A stretch of 64,000 bases of DNA, taken from contig CM077585.1 of the NCBI GenBank assembly GCA_039657365.1, positions 10,696,037 through 10,760,036 on the forward strand, in the 5' to 3' direction. Position numbers and translations under genes: made by a program. Source of the stretch: Stephania yunnanensis. Taxonomy: Eukaryota; Streptophyta; Magnoliopsida; Ranunculales; Menispermaceae. Below, in pieces: positions 11,206 to 21,263 of this stretch (within the stretch, counting starts at the first letter, position 1; every line of letters begins with the position of its first letter). The notes beneath the pieces were generated by a model that was given only the letters and a program-made list of their open reading frames with translations, ran no database searches and had not been told where the DNA came from.

Positions 11206-12350
11206 CTGATTAAGTTAAATGACTTGAGGTAGCTTGCAACTAATCTAAAACATATTTTAAACACCCTTTAATAATCCCCAAGGGCTAATGTACTATACTA
11301 CGAGGGTCTAGAACGAATAGGGGATGCATTCGGGGTGTGTTCGGGAGTGTTGGAGTGCGAGATTGAGGTTTGTAAAACCCAATTGAAGAAATTTAAGTAT
11401 TTTGATTCTGTTTTAATTCCATATTTATCATTCTTGCTGTTTCTATTTCTTCACTTTGTTACTCGGAAATGGGTTGAGGTTACTCGCTGGATTTCCTAGT
11501 TGTGTGTTCATAATGCACTAGATTATAGCACGTGGCGACCCGACCTTCAGTGAATAGTAACCCAAGCTTGCCCTTGGTGCACGTGTCAGTGACTTAGTGG
11601 ATTTAGACAGTGCCGTGAAGGATCAGGTGAAAGAGTATTGGGGGCACCTATTGAAGGGATCTTGGTGACTCGAAGTACATTCTAGTCCATTCGAAGTGAG
11701 CACACCCACTTTGCTTAGCTTATATGTTATTTATGCGAATGCTCAAAATGGTTCCTTTGAATTTTCTCACTAGACTCGTCATTTGTATTTTGTAATGTTT
11801 AGTGCGGATACTAGTATGAGTAGGGCAAAGGGATCCTAGGTGACTACATCGATTGCCCACTATCAATGACCTACTAATACGTGTTTATTTTGATATTTTG
11901 TACCATTTTGGTATTGGGAGACTGGAGTGACACTATACATGTACATATACACTGTTTATGGTACTATCTCCTATATACATAGTAATTTTCTTGGTTTCCC
12001 ATAGTAGGACATGCTCACATGGATAATGTTTATCATGCTAATTTAAAACTTTACTTGTTTAAACTAAGACTTTCACTAATTTATTGTTAACTTGTAAAGT
12101 ACAAACAACTAGCATGGCTAGGACTCGAATAAGCTACATATGGTAGAACTTAAGAAATTTTATATACTTAAGGAAATAACCTAAGAAAACATGAATAATC
12201 GACTAACTAATTGGTAACACACACGTGAACACGGTTATCGAAACATGAGATGGATAGGTAGGTGCTGGACACATATAGCCGGGCCCGTTGGGAGAGGAGT
12301 GCATGACACCACGATACCCCTGGCGGCCTTGGGGCACGGGGATGCCATAG

Positions 12351-12514
12351 TTGGTATCAGAGAAGGGTCGATAGAGCCTATGGGATGAATCATAGTTTGT
12401 TATTTAACCTGATACTAATGCCGTAATTGGTATCAAAGCGAAGTCGATGAAGCCTAGAATATGAAGTGTAGTTTGTTCCTTAACCTGATACTAATGCCAC
12501 AGTCGGTATCAATG
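12351..12514 (+). repeat. tandem primer-binding-site array of Tek-A
   Basis: The genuine primer-binding site is TTGGTATCAGAG at 12351-12362, one base after the LTR. It is followed by TTGGTATCAAAG at 12427 and TCGGTATCAATG at 12503, an exact 76-bp period. The full units 12351-12426 and 12427-12502 align along their whole length (shared blocks TCGATAGAGCCTA/TCGATGAAGCCTA and TAACCTGATACTAATGCC). Each extra copy is preceded by ATGCC plus four bases, resembling the LTR end GATGCCATAG, and by TGATAC (12410-12415, 12486-12491), which can pair with the GTATCA of the following copy (12430-12435, 12506-12511). Confidence 0.9.
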
Positions 12515-12732
12515 CTAAGTTTCTAGGAACTTGGGGAATTTAAATAAAAGTGCATGAAACTTAATAAATGAACTTTAGATGTGGAAACCTAATGATATTG
12601 CCTTATAACCTTAGTTGGGAAGTGATGTATGGTGGGTAGAGTTAGGGTTATATATGTGTTATATTTTTGTCATATATATGATATACGTATATATACCGAG
12701 GCTGATCCGGTGCACGCTTCTTGATGCAGATC
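12515..12732 (+). other. Tek-A leader before gag
   Basis: Non-coding stretch with an AT-alternating run near 12655-12700. The first plausible gag ATG is at 12733. No promoter-like or structured element is evident beyond the AT run. Confidence 0.5.
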
Positions 12733-14140
12733 ATGGACGAACAATCGACTATGCCTCATGAGACTTGACAGACTATCGATATAGCTAGGGACCCCCTATC
12801 ACAGTGAGTATAGAGGATTGACTCGCAACCAATGAGACTCAGATAGTGGAGGTACTTTGACTGTTGTAGGATTAAGCCGCCGCACTTACAACACTCGCTA
12901 CACTTGCAGTTGCAGCATCCCGAGACCCAGTAGTTGTCACTATACCGGCAGGGATAGCCATCGCCCTAGTCGTTCCACAAACACTGATTGATAGAGTAGC
13001 TGTAGAGACACGGACTAAGAGAGCTACGCTAGTCGTTATTCCATTGGAGACACTGACTCCTACAACTCCACATAGACATCAGAGTAGTTGACTACTACCA
13101 CTGCTACTATTACATCGAGATTTGTTTTGGCCCCGAGGCAAAGCTTTTGAGAAAGTTCATGAAGTCTCAGCCAAGATTCTTTTATGGAGGTGGTGACTTT
13201 AAGGCGGCAGGGAAGTGCATAGTGTCTCATCATTGTTTTCATAAGCTGATGAGGAAGGACGAGAGTGTGCAGGCATGTCTATCGGAAGCATGTATGCGAG
13301 GTCATTTAGCAGAATGGTGGACCACCTATCAAGACACCCACCCAGAGCCGACGACACTGGCAAAGTTTAGAGAGTTGTTCTACGACTTGTAAATACCTAT
13401 AAAGGTAAGGTTGAGATTGTGGGAGGGGTTTCTAGCCCTAAGATAGGGTAACTGGACGCTGATGCTATACATGGAGCGTTACCGGTACATATTATAGTTT
13501 GTTTTTTGGATGTGGCAGGGATAGCGTGGCCATAGATATATTACTTCACCCAAGGAGTAGATGATAAGATTGCTGCTGCGGTGGTGTTATATGGGGCTTA
13601 TACTCTACAGGAGATATTTGACTAAGCTTTTGCGTATGAGACCTATCTGATTCAGAGAGACGGGTGGCGTATTTTCGAGACCGAGATATAGACTAAACAG
13701 AGTTCTCCGCCGGATCGGAGGGCGAAGAGAAATAGGGACCATTCAGACATAATTTAGAGGGATGATAAACATGATAGGGACCTTAAGGACGATCACTGAG
13801 ACAGTCAGTTTCAGTATGAGGATAGACAATCAATTCACACTATAATACCAGCACCGATTGATTAGCGTAGGCCACATCCACAAATGTACCGTTAGGGTAG
13901 GGATCAATGAGGACATGACAAGAGTCGGAGAGACCAGGTCAGGTTTAGAGATATAGAGATGGATAGGCTGATAGGTAGGACATACACATGCGTCATAGGT
14001 GTGGTCAGCAGGGACATTTGATGGTAGACTACAAAGCACCATCATCACTGTGGCGAGAGCCAAATTAGGCCAAAGAGGGCCTATGCGATAGCGCAGCCAG
14101 ATGGCAGACCGACCAGAAAGCTCATTGAGGGTATGTTACA
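12733..14140 (+). pseudogene. Tek-A gag
   Basis: The ATG at 12733 (MDEQSTMPHET) is the likely start, but stops follow soon. The best preserved Gag piece is 13147-13392 (81 codons), with the chromovirus-type sequence KSQPRFFYGGGDFKAAGK and LAEWWTTYQDTHPEPTT. Near 13989-14032 a zinc-knuckle remnant reads HRCGQQGHLMVDY; the outer two of the four metal ligands of the CCHC pattern are gone. Many in-frame stops sit at positions where CAG, CGA or TGG would be expected. Confidence 0.82.
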
Positions 14141-14149
14141 TATTTATGG

Positions 14150-17100
14150 TAGACTTATGCATATTATATTTGGTTCTAGTAGTACTTTATCATTTATAGC
14201 TGGGCAGATTGTTAGAGAGTTAAATTTAGTTGCACAAACATTAGACACACACCTTGTTCTCAATACGGTCGCTAGGGACAATATATACACTAACTAGATA
14301 TGTAGAGACGTGATGATAGAGGTTGAGGGACATCAATTACTGGGGGGGTCTCAAAGTGTTAAAGTGCATAGAGTTTAACGCTCTTCTCGGGATGGGTTGG
14401 TTGTCACCTTATGATGCACGGATAAACTATTTTGGTAAGAGAGTTGAGTTTCATATTCTTGGGATAGAGATCTCATTAATTGGATTCGCGATCAGCTTAC
14501 CTATCACTATAGGCCAACTAGCTACTGCATAGGAGATAGAGACATTAAAAGCAATAGATGAGTCGGGGATTAGGACCGAGATCAGGATTAAGGAGGTTAC
14601 GATATTTAGAGACTTATCGATGTATTTCCAGATGATCTACCAGGATTGCCACCACCACGAGCGATTGATTTATCATTGAGTTGATACCAGGGACTCGGCC
14701 GATTGCCAGCAGACCTTATAGGATGTCACCGCCGGAGCAGGAGGAGGTTAGACGATAGCTAGATAATTTATTGGAGAAGGTTTTCATCCACTCTAGTATG
14801 TAACCTTGGGGAGCTCCAGTGTTGTTTGTGAAGAAGAATGATTATTCGATGAAGATGTGCATAGACCACAAGAAATTGAATAAGGTGACATTTAGGAACT
14901 GTTGCCCACTTATTAGGATAGACAATCTGTTTGACCAGTTGGCATGCACCAAATTCTTCTCAAATATTGACCCTTGCTCAGGTTATCATCAGTTGAGGAC
15001 TCGAGAGGAAGACATTAAGAAGACCACTTTTAGAATGAGATATGGGTTGTTCAAGTTCACATTCATGCATTCAGGCTGACTAACGCCCCAACGATCTTCA
15101 TGGATTTGATGCACAGGGTCTTGATACCATATTTGGACATATTTGTCATAGTCTTCATTGATGATCTTTTTATCTACAACAAGACTCGTGAGGAGAATGA
15201 GAGACATCTCAAGGCATCTCAAGGCAGTCTTGACGACATTAAGAGAGCACAGGTTGTATGCCAAGTTTAGCAAGTGTGACTTCTGGCTGAGTGCAATGAA
15301 ATTCTTGGGACATATCATCAATGATCATGGTATCTCTGTGGATTTTAGAGAAGATTTGGGCTATCATTTACTAGAGGATGCCTAAGTCTGTTAGTGATAT
15401 TTGGAGTCTTCTAAGATTGATAGGATACTACCAGCAATTCGCGCATGACTTTTTTTATTATAGCGCCAATAATGAGACTGATCAAGAAAGATGTTGGATC
15501 TGATTGGTCATATGAGTGTGTGTAGGCTTTTTAATAGCTGAATAAGACATTGACTCCCGCATAGTGTTGATATTTCCAAAGCTGGGTAAGACTTTGTCAA
15601 TTTACGCAGATGCGTTAGGCATTGGTCTTGGATGTGTATTGGTGCAAGATGGTAGACTAGTTGCTTGTCCTTCTAGATAGTTGAGACCCCATGAGGGGAA
15701 TTATCTAGTGCACGACTTGGAGCTTGCAGTAGTCGTCTTCGCATTAACGGCCTGGAGGCACTATCTATACGGAAAGAGGTTTACCTTGTACACAGATCAC
15801 CAGAGTTTGAGCTACATCTTTACTTAGAGAGACCTGAATTTTCGTAAGAAGATATGCCTTGAGTTGCTAAAGGACTACGACTTTGCTATTCAGTATCACC
15901 TTAGGAAAGAAAACATCGTAGCTAACGCATTGAGCAAGAACGAGATTAATAGTCAGACTATTTTGTGAAATATGACACATGAGCATGGCTTACTATAAGC
16001 GACATAAGTTATGTGTAGGATAGAGGTATCTACTACTACTGAGTAGCATATTTGTTGTTAGATGAGAGTTCCAATTGTATTAATTGGCCAGAGACGATAG
16101 ATAGGTGTTTAGGACACCAAGGGGGTTCGGGATACTTATTGATCAGAAGATACGAGAAGAGATTATGGAGGATGCACATTGGTCACGGTACATAGTTCAT
16201 CTTGGCTGGACCAAGATGTATTATGACTCGATGCGATTATTTTAGTGGCCAGAGATGAAGTCTGACGTGGGAGCATATGTTAGGAGTTGTCATATCTACT
16301 AACAGGTGAAGGTTGAGCACAAGAGACCTGGTGGACTATTACAGATGCTGCCTATTCCACATTAGAAATAGGAGCACATTATGATGGATATTTTAAGTGG
16401 AATGTCGCAGACCAAAATGACGCGATGCGATTTGTGTTGTGATTGATAGGCTAACGAAATTGGCTCACTTCATTATTTTTTTGATGAGATACATGTTCTC
16501 ACAACTGAGCATGTTGTTGAGTGGGAGATTATTAGATTGCATGGGGCGCAAGTATCTATTGTATCCGACAAAGATCTCAAGTTGACTTGGAGACTCTGGG
16601 AGGCCATGTAAGAGCAGTTTGGCATAAGGTTATAGTTTAGTATGGCTTACCATCCCTAGACAGACGGACAATCATAAAGGCTAATATAAATTTTAGAGGA
16701 TATGCTCAGAGCTTATATAATGTAATTTCGGGGGTTTGTGGGAATATCATGTACCTTTGTGTGATTTTGCATACAACAATAGTTATTAGGCGAGTATCGA
16801 GTTGCCACCGTTTGAGGCGCTTTATGCCTATAGATCATCTGCGTATTAGGTGGAACCAAAAGATACAGTGACCATTAGGCCAGAGATAGTTGTTGACCAC
16901 ACAAAGAAGATTAGATAGATTCGATAAAGACTATGAGCTGCACAAGATAGATAGAAGAAGTATGCATATAAGTATCACGAGGATCCGAGCTATGAGGGGG
17001 GCGACATGGTATACCTGAAGGTTTCCCCTTTGAAGGTTCAGTAAATATTTAGGATTAAGGGGAAAGTGGCGCCGAGGTTTATTGGGCCGTTCAAATTCGT

Positions 17101-17390
17101 AACAAGAGTTGGCAATCCATCTACATTTTGCGTCTCTGTGTTGGGACTGGCTAGGTCAGGACTGAGACTGATGGTTGATTTGAGACAAATTGAGGTTTAG
17201 CCTGACTCAACTTACAAGGAGCGGTCGATAACGATCCTTAACGTAGGGTTTAGGTGATCAGAGGTTGTAGTTCGTTGTTAGCATCATGGGATAGAGGGAC
17301 TCACTAGGGAGTTTGAGTCAACTATGAGAGAGCGATACCCTCTGCTATTTACCAATACAACGATTGGTTTTACTTAAATTTTGGGATAAA
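14150..17390 (+). pseudogene. Tek-A pol: protease, RT, RNase H, integrase, chromodomain
   Basis: Domains in order: aspartic protease remnant (IFGSSSTLSFIAGQIV near 14164-14211, active-site Asp not visible) followed by the retropepsin C-terminal part to about 14530; reverse transcriptase (VLFVKKNDYSMKMCIDHKKL from 14819; catalytic FIDDLFIY at 15153-15176); RNase H (IYADALGIGLGCVLVQ near 15600 and YTDHQSLSYIF near 15790); integrase zinc region and core (16170-16700); the GPF region (RFIGPFKFVTRVG near 17075); and a chromodomain-like end at about 17203-17355 (SITILNVGF, HHGIEGLTREFESTMRERYP). A stop replaces the conserved Trp of the WRHHG-type motif. Stops, mainly TAG and TGA, interrupt every domain. 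Chromodomains in this family bind modified histone H3 and steer integration into heterochromatin; that is family knowledge. Confidence 0.9.
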
Positions 17391-17412
17391 ACTTTCCTTA
17401 GTTGGGAAGAAT
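17391..17412 (+). other. purine-rich region before the Tek-A 3' LTR
   Basis: GTTGGGAAGAAT at 17401-17412 directly precedes the TG of the 3' LTR. It fits a polypurine tract priming plus-strand synthesis, though it contains two or three pyrimidines. Confidence 0.55.
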
Positions 17413-19927
17413 TGTGATGACCTCTTTTATTAACGCCGTTATTTATTTCAAAATTTCAGATTAGGACGCCAGCTCAGATCTGTGTGGACGATGCGGATAT
17501 GCTGGGACACATGTCAACTTAGGTATACTAGTTATTTATTTGTTGATTACTTTTTTTGTGATGCATGTTTATAATTTTATTCGTTAATACATTGCATCTT
17601 TATGTTTGTATTGTTATATCGTGCGAGATTGTGTGACTAGTATTTACCTTGTAAAGTATGGCGACGCGGGAGTAGGCGTACTCGGGGATTGATGGGACCA
17701 CAAATGGGTCAATTATGTAAATATAGTGAGTGCCAAAGGCAACTATAAAGTGAGTGAAACTAGATTTGCATGTAATTATTTTAAAAGATCATGTGCGAAA
17801 TGGGAAATGTAATATGCCTTATGTATGTGGACTAATTTGAGACTAGTTGCATTCTAAGTGTCACATCTAAAAATGACAAATGGTTGCTAGTATAGATGTA
17901 GTGGGTTATGTGTTGGAAAGATATGTACTTCAGATGTATCTTGAGATACCCACTTAAGGATCCGAATACTGGATAATTACTTAAACCCCAAGTTTCTCAT
18001 TTCTCTCTCATTTGAACAAAAAGAAAATAAAGAGGAGAGAGAGAGAACGTGGTGCTAGGAGGAGAAAGAGAAGAAAGTGAATGATTTGGTGACTTTATGA
18101 ATGAAATCATTGGAATTTTTAGGGATCCAAGAGCGGTAGAACAAGAGTGATGACTCCGTTAAAGCCATAGGTATATTCTTACCAAATCTTGATAATGCAT
18201 TTTCTAAGATTGTTCTTCTTCATGGATCTTGGTCTATGGAGGGTTCATAAGAGTAGATCGACCCTCAATGAGTAAGAATCCGTTATTGGGGAATAATTTT
18301 TGAAGTTATTGTTGTTATTGGGTAGTGATTATGTGAGGAAGAAAATAAATAGTAACTTTATGGGAAAGTCGATTTGAAGTCTTTTTCTTATGTTTTAGCC
18401 CATTTTATTGCATGATAATGAAAAATGAGGTGTAATTATTTTAGGAGGATTGTATAAGTCCGAAGGCCATAAGGGTCGAGACTTTAAGATGAACCATGAA
18501 ATTAGTTGAGTTTTTACCATATAAAGCATTTTGCCCATAAAGCATGCCCAAATGTATTAGCATACTCAGAGTTTCAAGGATGCTCAAACTTTGAGTAAGC
18601 TCAAACTTTCAATAAGCTCGAACATTGAGTAGACTCAACTTTTAACTTGCTCAAACCTTCAACATGCTCAAATCTTGGGCATGCTTAATCGTTACTGATT
18701 ATGTTAAATGAATTAAGGTAGCTTGTAACTAATCTAAAACACAATCTAAACACCCTTTAATTACCTCGAGGCCTAAGGGACTATAGTATGAGGTTCTAGA
18801 ACGAGTAGGGGACGCATTTAGAGCATGTTTAGGAGAGACGAAGCGCGACATTGAGGTTTATTAAACCAAATTGAAGAACTCTGAGCATTTGATTTTGTTT
18901 TAATTCCATATTTATCATTTTTGCTATTTCTATTGCTCCATTTCGTTACTTGGACGTGGGTTAAGGTTACTCCCAAGATTTCCTAGTTTTGTGTTCATGA
19001 TGCGCTAGATTGTAGCACGTGGCGACTCGTCCCTAAGTGAATAGTAACCCAAGCTTACCCTTGGTGCATGTGTCGGTGACTGTGAATTTGGCCAGCACCG
19101 TGATGGACTAGGTGAAAGAGTATTGGGGGCACCCGATGAAGGGATCCTAGTGACCCGAAATACAGTCTAGTCCATCTGGAGTGAGCACACACTTTATTTA
19201 GCATGTATTTTATTTATTAATGCGATAAGCTAATTATAGTTTCTTGTTTTATTATATTCTGCATGTCTATTTAACAATACTTCTTGCATTTCCTTTACTT
19301 TATTTATGCTAATTCTCAAAAGGGTTCCTTGGGATTTTACTCAATATACTCGTCATCTATTTTTTCCTGATGTCGAGTGCAGATCCTAGTACCAGTAGGA
19401 GCAAGGAGATCCTAGGTGACTACATCTGATTGCCATCTATTGAGGACCTACTAATACGTGTTTATTTTGATATTTTGTACTATTTTGGGTATTGGGAGAC
19501 TGGAGTGACACTATACATGTACATATATACTATTTATGGTACTGTCACTTATATAAATAGTATTTTTCTAGGTTTCCTACAATAGGACTTACTCACATGG
19601 ATAATGTTTATCATGCTAATTTAACACTTTACTTGCTTAAACTAAGGATTCTGCTGATTTATTGTTAACTTGTAAAATACAAACCACTAGCACGGCTAGG
19701 ACTCGATTAAGCTACAAATAGTAAAACTTAAGAAATTTTATGTACATAAGGAAATAACCTTAGAAATATGAATAATCAACTAACTAAATTGGTAGCACGC
19801 ACATGGACACAATTATCGAGACATGAAATGGACGGGCAGGTGTCAGACACGTGTAGTTGGGCCTATCGAGCGAGGAGCGCACGACACGATGACACCTCGG
19901 GCGGCCTCAAGGCACGAGGCTACCACA
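17413..19927 (+). repeat. 3' LTR of Tek-A
   Basis: About 2.5 kb, TGTGATGACC to GGCTACCACA. Followed by target duplication TATAT (19928-19932). Relative to the 5' LTR it lacks about 80 bp near 17720 (a deletion between short TGTAA repeats) and has a similarly sized extra piece near 19200-19310, showing independent decay. No gene is evident inside. Confidence 0.92.
18535..18690 (+). repeat. minisatellite-like subrepeats in the Tek-A 3' LTR
   Basis: Counterpart of 11035-11205: diverged units around GAGTAAGCTCAAACTTTC, TAAGCTCGAACATTGAG and CATGCTCAAATC. Unit order and number differ from the 5' LTR. Confidence 0.65.
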
Positions 19928-19932
19928 TATAT

Positions 19933-20064
19933 CACATCATTTTGTCGTACAATATCCTTTGATCAAACATAAGGTACGGAAAAATCTTCCTTAATGTTCA
20001 ATTTTACTAGTCTTGATCTCAAGGTATATTAAAAACACCCAAGTGACATTAATCATAGTAATTC
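19933..20064 (-). repeat. older copia-family LTR, right half
   Basis: Continuation of 640-1187 after the Tek-A insertion. The blocks (CATTTTGTCGTACAATATCC, GATCAAACATAAGG, AAGTGACATTAATCATA) follow the Cop-B LTR at 10250-10365 in order. It stops at 20064, where the next LTR begins. Confidence 0.75.
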
Positions 20065-20587
20065 TGATGTGATCCACATCAAAGTCACAAAGAAGAAAAT
20101 TCCTATTTTTTGTTGAAGATTGATATCGAGCAAGTTTCGAATTTGATTTGTTACTAAATAAGTTTAGGATGAATTTAAAAAGTTTTTTAAGTTCTTTAAT
20201 TTTTATTTATATGGTGTATTTGGGTAATTAAAAGTTGATTTAGAATAGGATTTATTATTTCTTATAAGGTTTTTTTTTTTAGTTTTTGATGTAAACCTAC
20301 ATAAAGGCATTTTAATCATTCAATAAAGGGAGGAGTTAACTTTTTATGTTTATGGTTTTCTCTATGAGAACTTTTTTTCAATGTATGTGAGAATTTATCA
20401 ATCCTTATGTTGGATTATGGCGTTCGTGATCTAATCAAGAAATTTTGACTTATGGCAATCTTTTCAATAGAGCTTATTTAACATCCTTGTTTGCTATGCT
20501 CGTTGAATTCTTTTTTTTCTTGTTTTCCCTTTCATTTTGAGTTTATTGAACTTGAAATCATGATGTTTCACATTCCGTTCTGCATCA
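20065..20587 (+). repeat. 523-bp LTR of an unassigned LTR retrotransposon
   Basis: Starts TGATGTG and ends GCATCA, giving short inverted terminal repeats (TGATG/CATCA). A primer-binding site follows immediately. The first 17 bp form a near-palindrome (TGATGTGATCCACATCA). It interrupts the copia LTR remnant on its left. No matching 3' LTR is seen in the window, so the element is truncated or rearranged. The short LTR would fit a Reina-like chromovirus, but that is a guess. Confidence 0.7.
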
Positions 20588-20589
20588 AT

Positions 20590-20600
20590 TGGTATCAGAG
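20590..20600 (+). other. primer-binding site
   Basis: TGGTATCAGAG, an exact match to the complement of the initiator-Met tRNA 3' end, two bases after the 523-bp LTR. Confidence 0.85.
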
Positions 20601-21263
20601 CATGGTTGTCCATGTTCGAGATATATACATTGGGGTATTCGTATGTATTCTTTATATGATTATGAGGATGAAAAAGGTTCAAGGTATGAAGATTATCAAG
20701 TAAGTTGGTCATCAAGGTGAATCACAAAAAGAGATTGGGCTGATAAGGATTACATAAAAGGTAATTAGTATCAAAAGAAACATGATTTTATTCAACTAAG
20801 TATTATTTACATTGAAGTAAAAATTTCTTGATCATTGCGATGGAGAAGAGACTTGTCTTCTATTCGATTTGGTCAAGAAACATAAGTCATCATGTCCAAC
20901 AAAAGAAGTCCATGAATTTGAGCCCGTATAGATCTTTGGTGAGATGAGATCTATTGATAAAATGTTTCAAGAATACATGATGAATTGGAGATTTCACCAA
21001 ATATTTATTCGTTTGAAGAACAAGTTTATTTACATTTATTTGACGAGGTTGACATGACATGGAGTTGGAATCTAATGAAGATTACAACAACAAAATCAAA
21101 CATGATGGTGGTGAGTTTATTTACAAAAAGAAGATTATCCCCAATCCATCACATTGCGAAGATCCTATTTGTGTTGAGAATCCTTCCCACCCAAAATTTC
21201 TTTCTTGGTGTATATTTTTATGTATTCAGTGATCGGTGTGTGAAGGCCTTAAAATCCAAATAA
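20601..21263 (+). pseudogene. degenerate internal sequence after the 523-bp LTR
   Basis: This should be the leader and start of gag of the element with the 523-bp LTR. The text is purine-rich, and the longest open stretch is 92 codons (20985-21263), but no Gag motif or zinc knuckle can be recognised with confidence. Called only from its position next to the LTR and primer-binding site. Confidence 0.35.

Larger units (their letters stand above)
1188..12349 (+). repeat. 5' LTR of Tek-A, split by Cop-B
   Basis: The two parts (1188-2306 and 10950-12349) together make about 2.5 kb and align end to end with the 3' LTR at 17413-19927. Shared landmarks include ATTTCAGATTAGGACGCCAG near 1220 and 17452 and the run starting TTTTAGGAGGATTG at 2290 and 18440, which is exactly where Cop-B interrupts the left copy. 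The 3' terminus (GATGCCATA at 12341-12349) has CA changed to TA; the other LTR keeps CA. The LTR pair differs by several indels, so the insertion is not recent. Confidence 0.92.
1188..19927 (+). mobile_element. Tek-A, Ty3/gypsy chromovirus with a nested copia element
   Basis: This is a full-length LTR retrotransposon reading left to right: 5' LTR (1188-2306 continued at 10950-12349), primer-binding site, gag, pol in the order protease, reverse transcriptase, RNase H, integrase, then a C-terminal chromodomain, a purine-rich tract and the 3' LTR (17413-19927). The RT-before-integrase order and the chromodomain make it a Ty3/gypsy chromovirus. The long LTR and initiator-Met primer site fit the Tekay/Del lineage by inference. 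TATAT target duplications flank it. It sits in a copia LTR and carries copia Cop-B in its 5' LTR. The reading frames contain many stops, so it cannot move on its own. Confidence 0.93.

Noticed and set aside
12410..12435. TGATAC...GTATCA as part of a tRNA gene
   Set aside because: No cloverleaf or A/B boxes; it fits the retroelement primer-site array instead.
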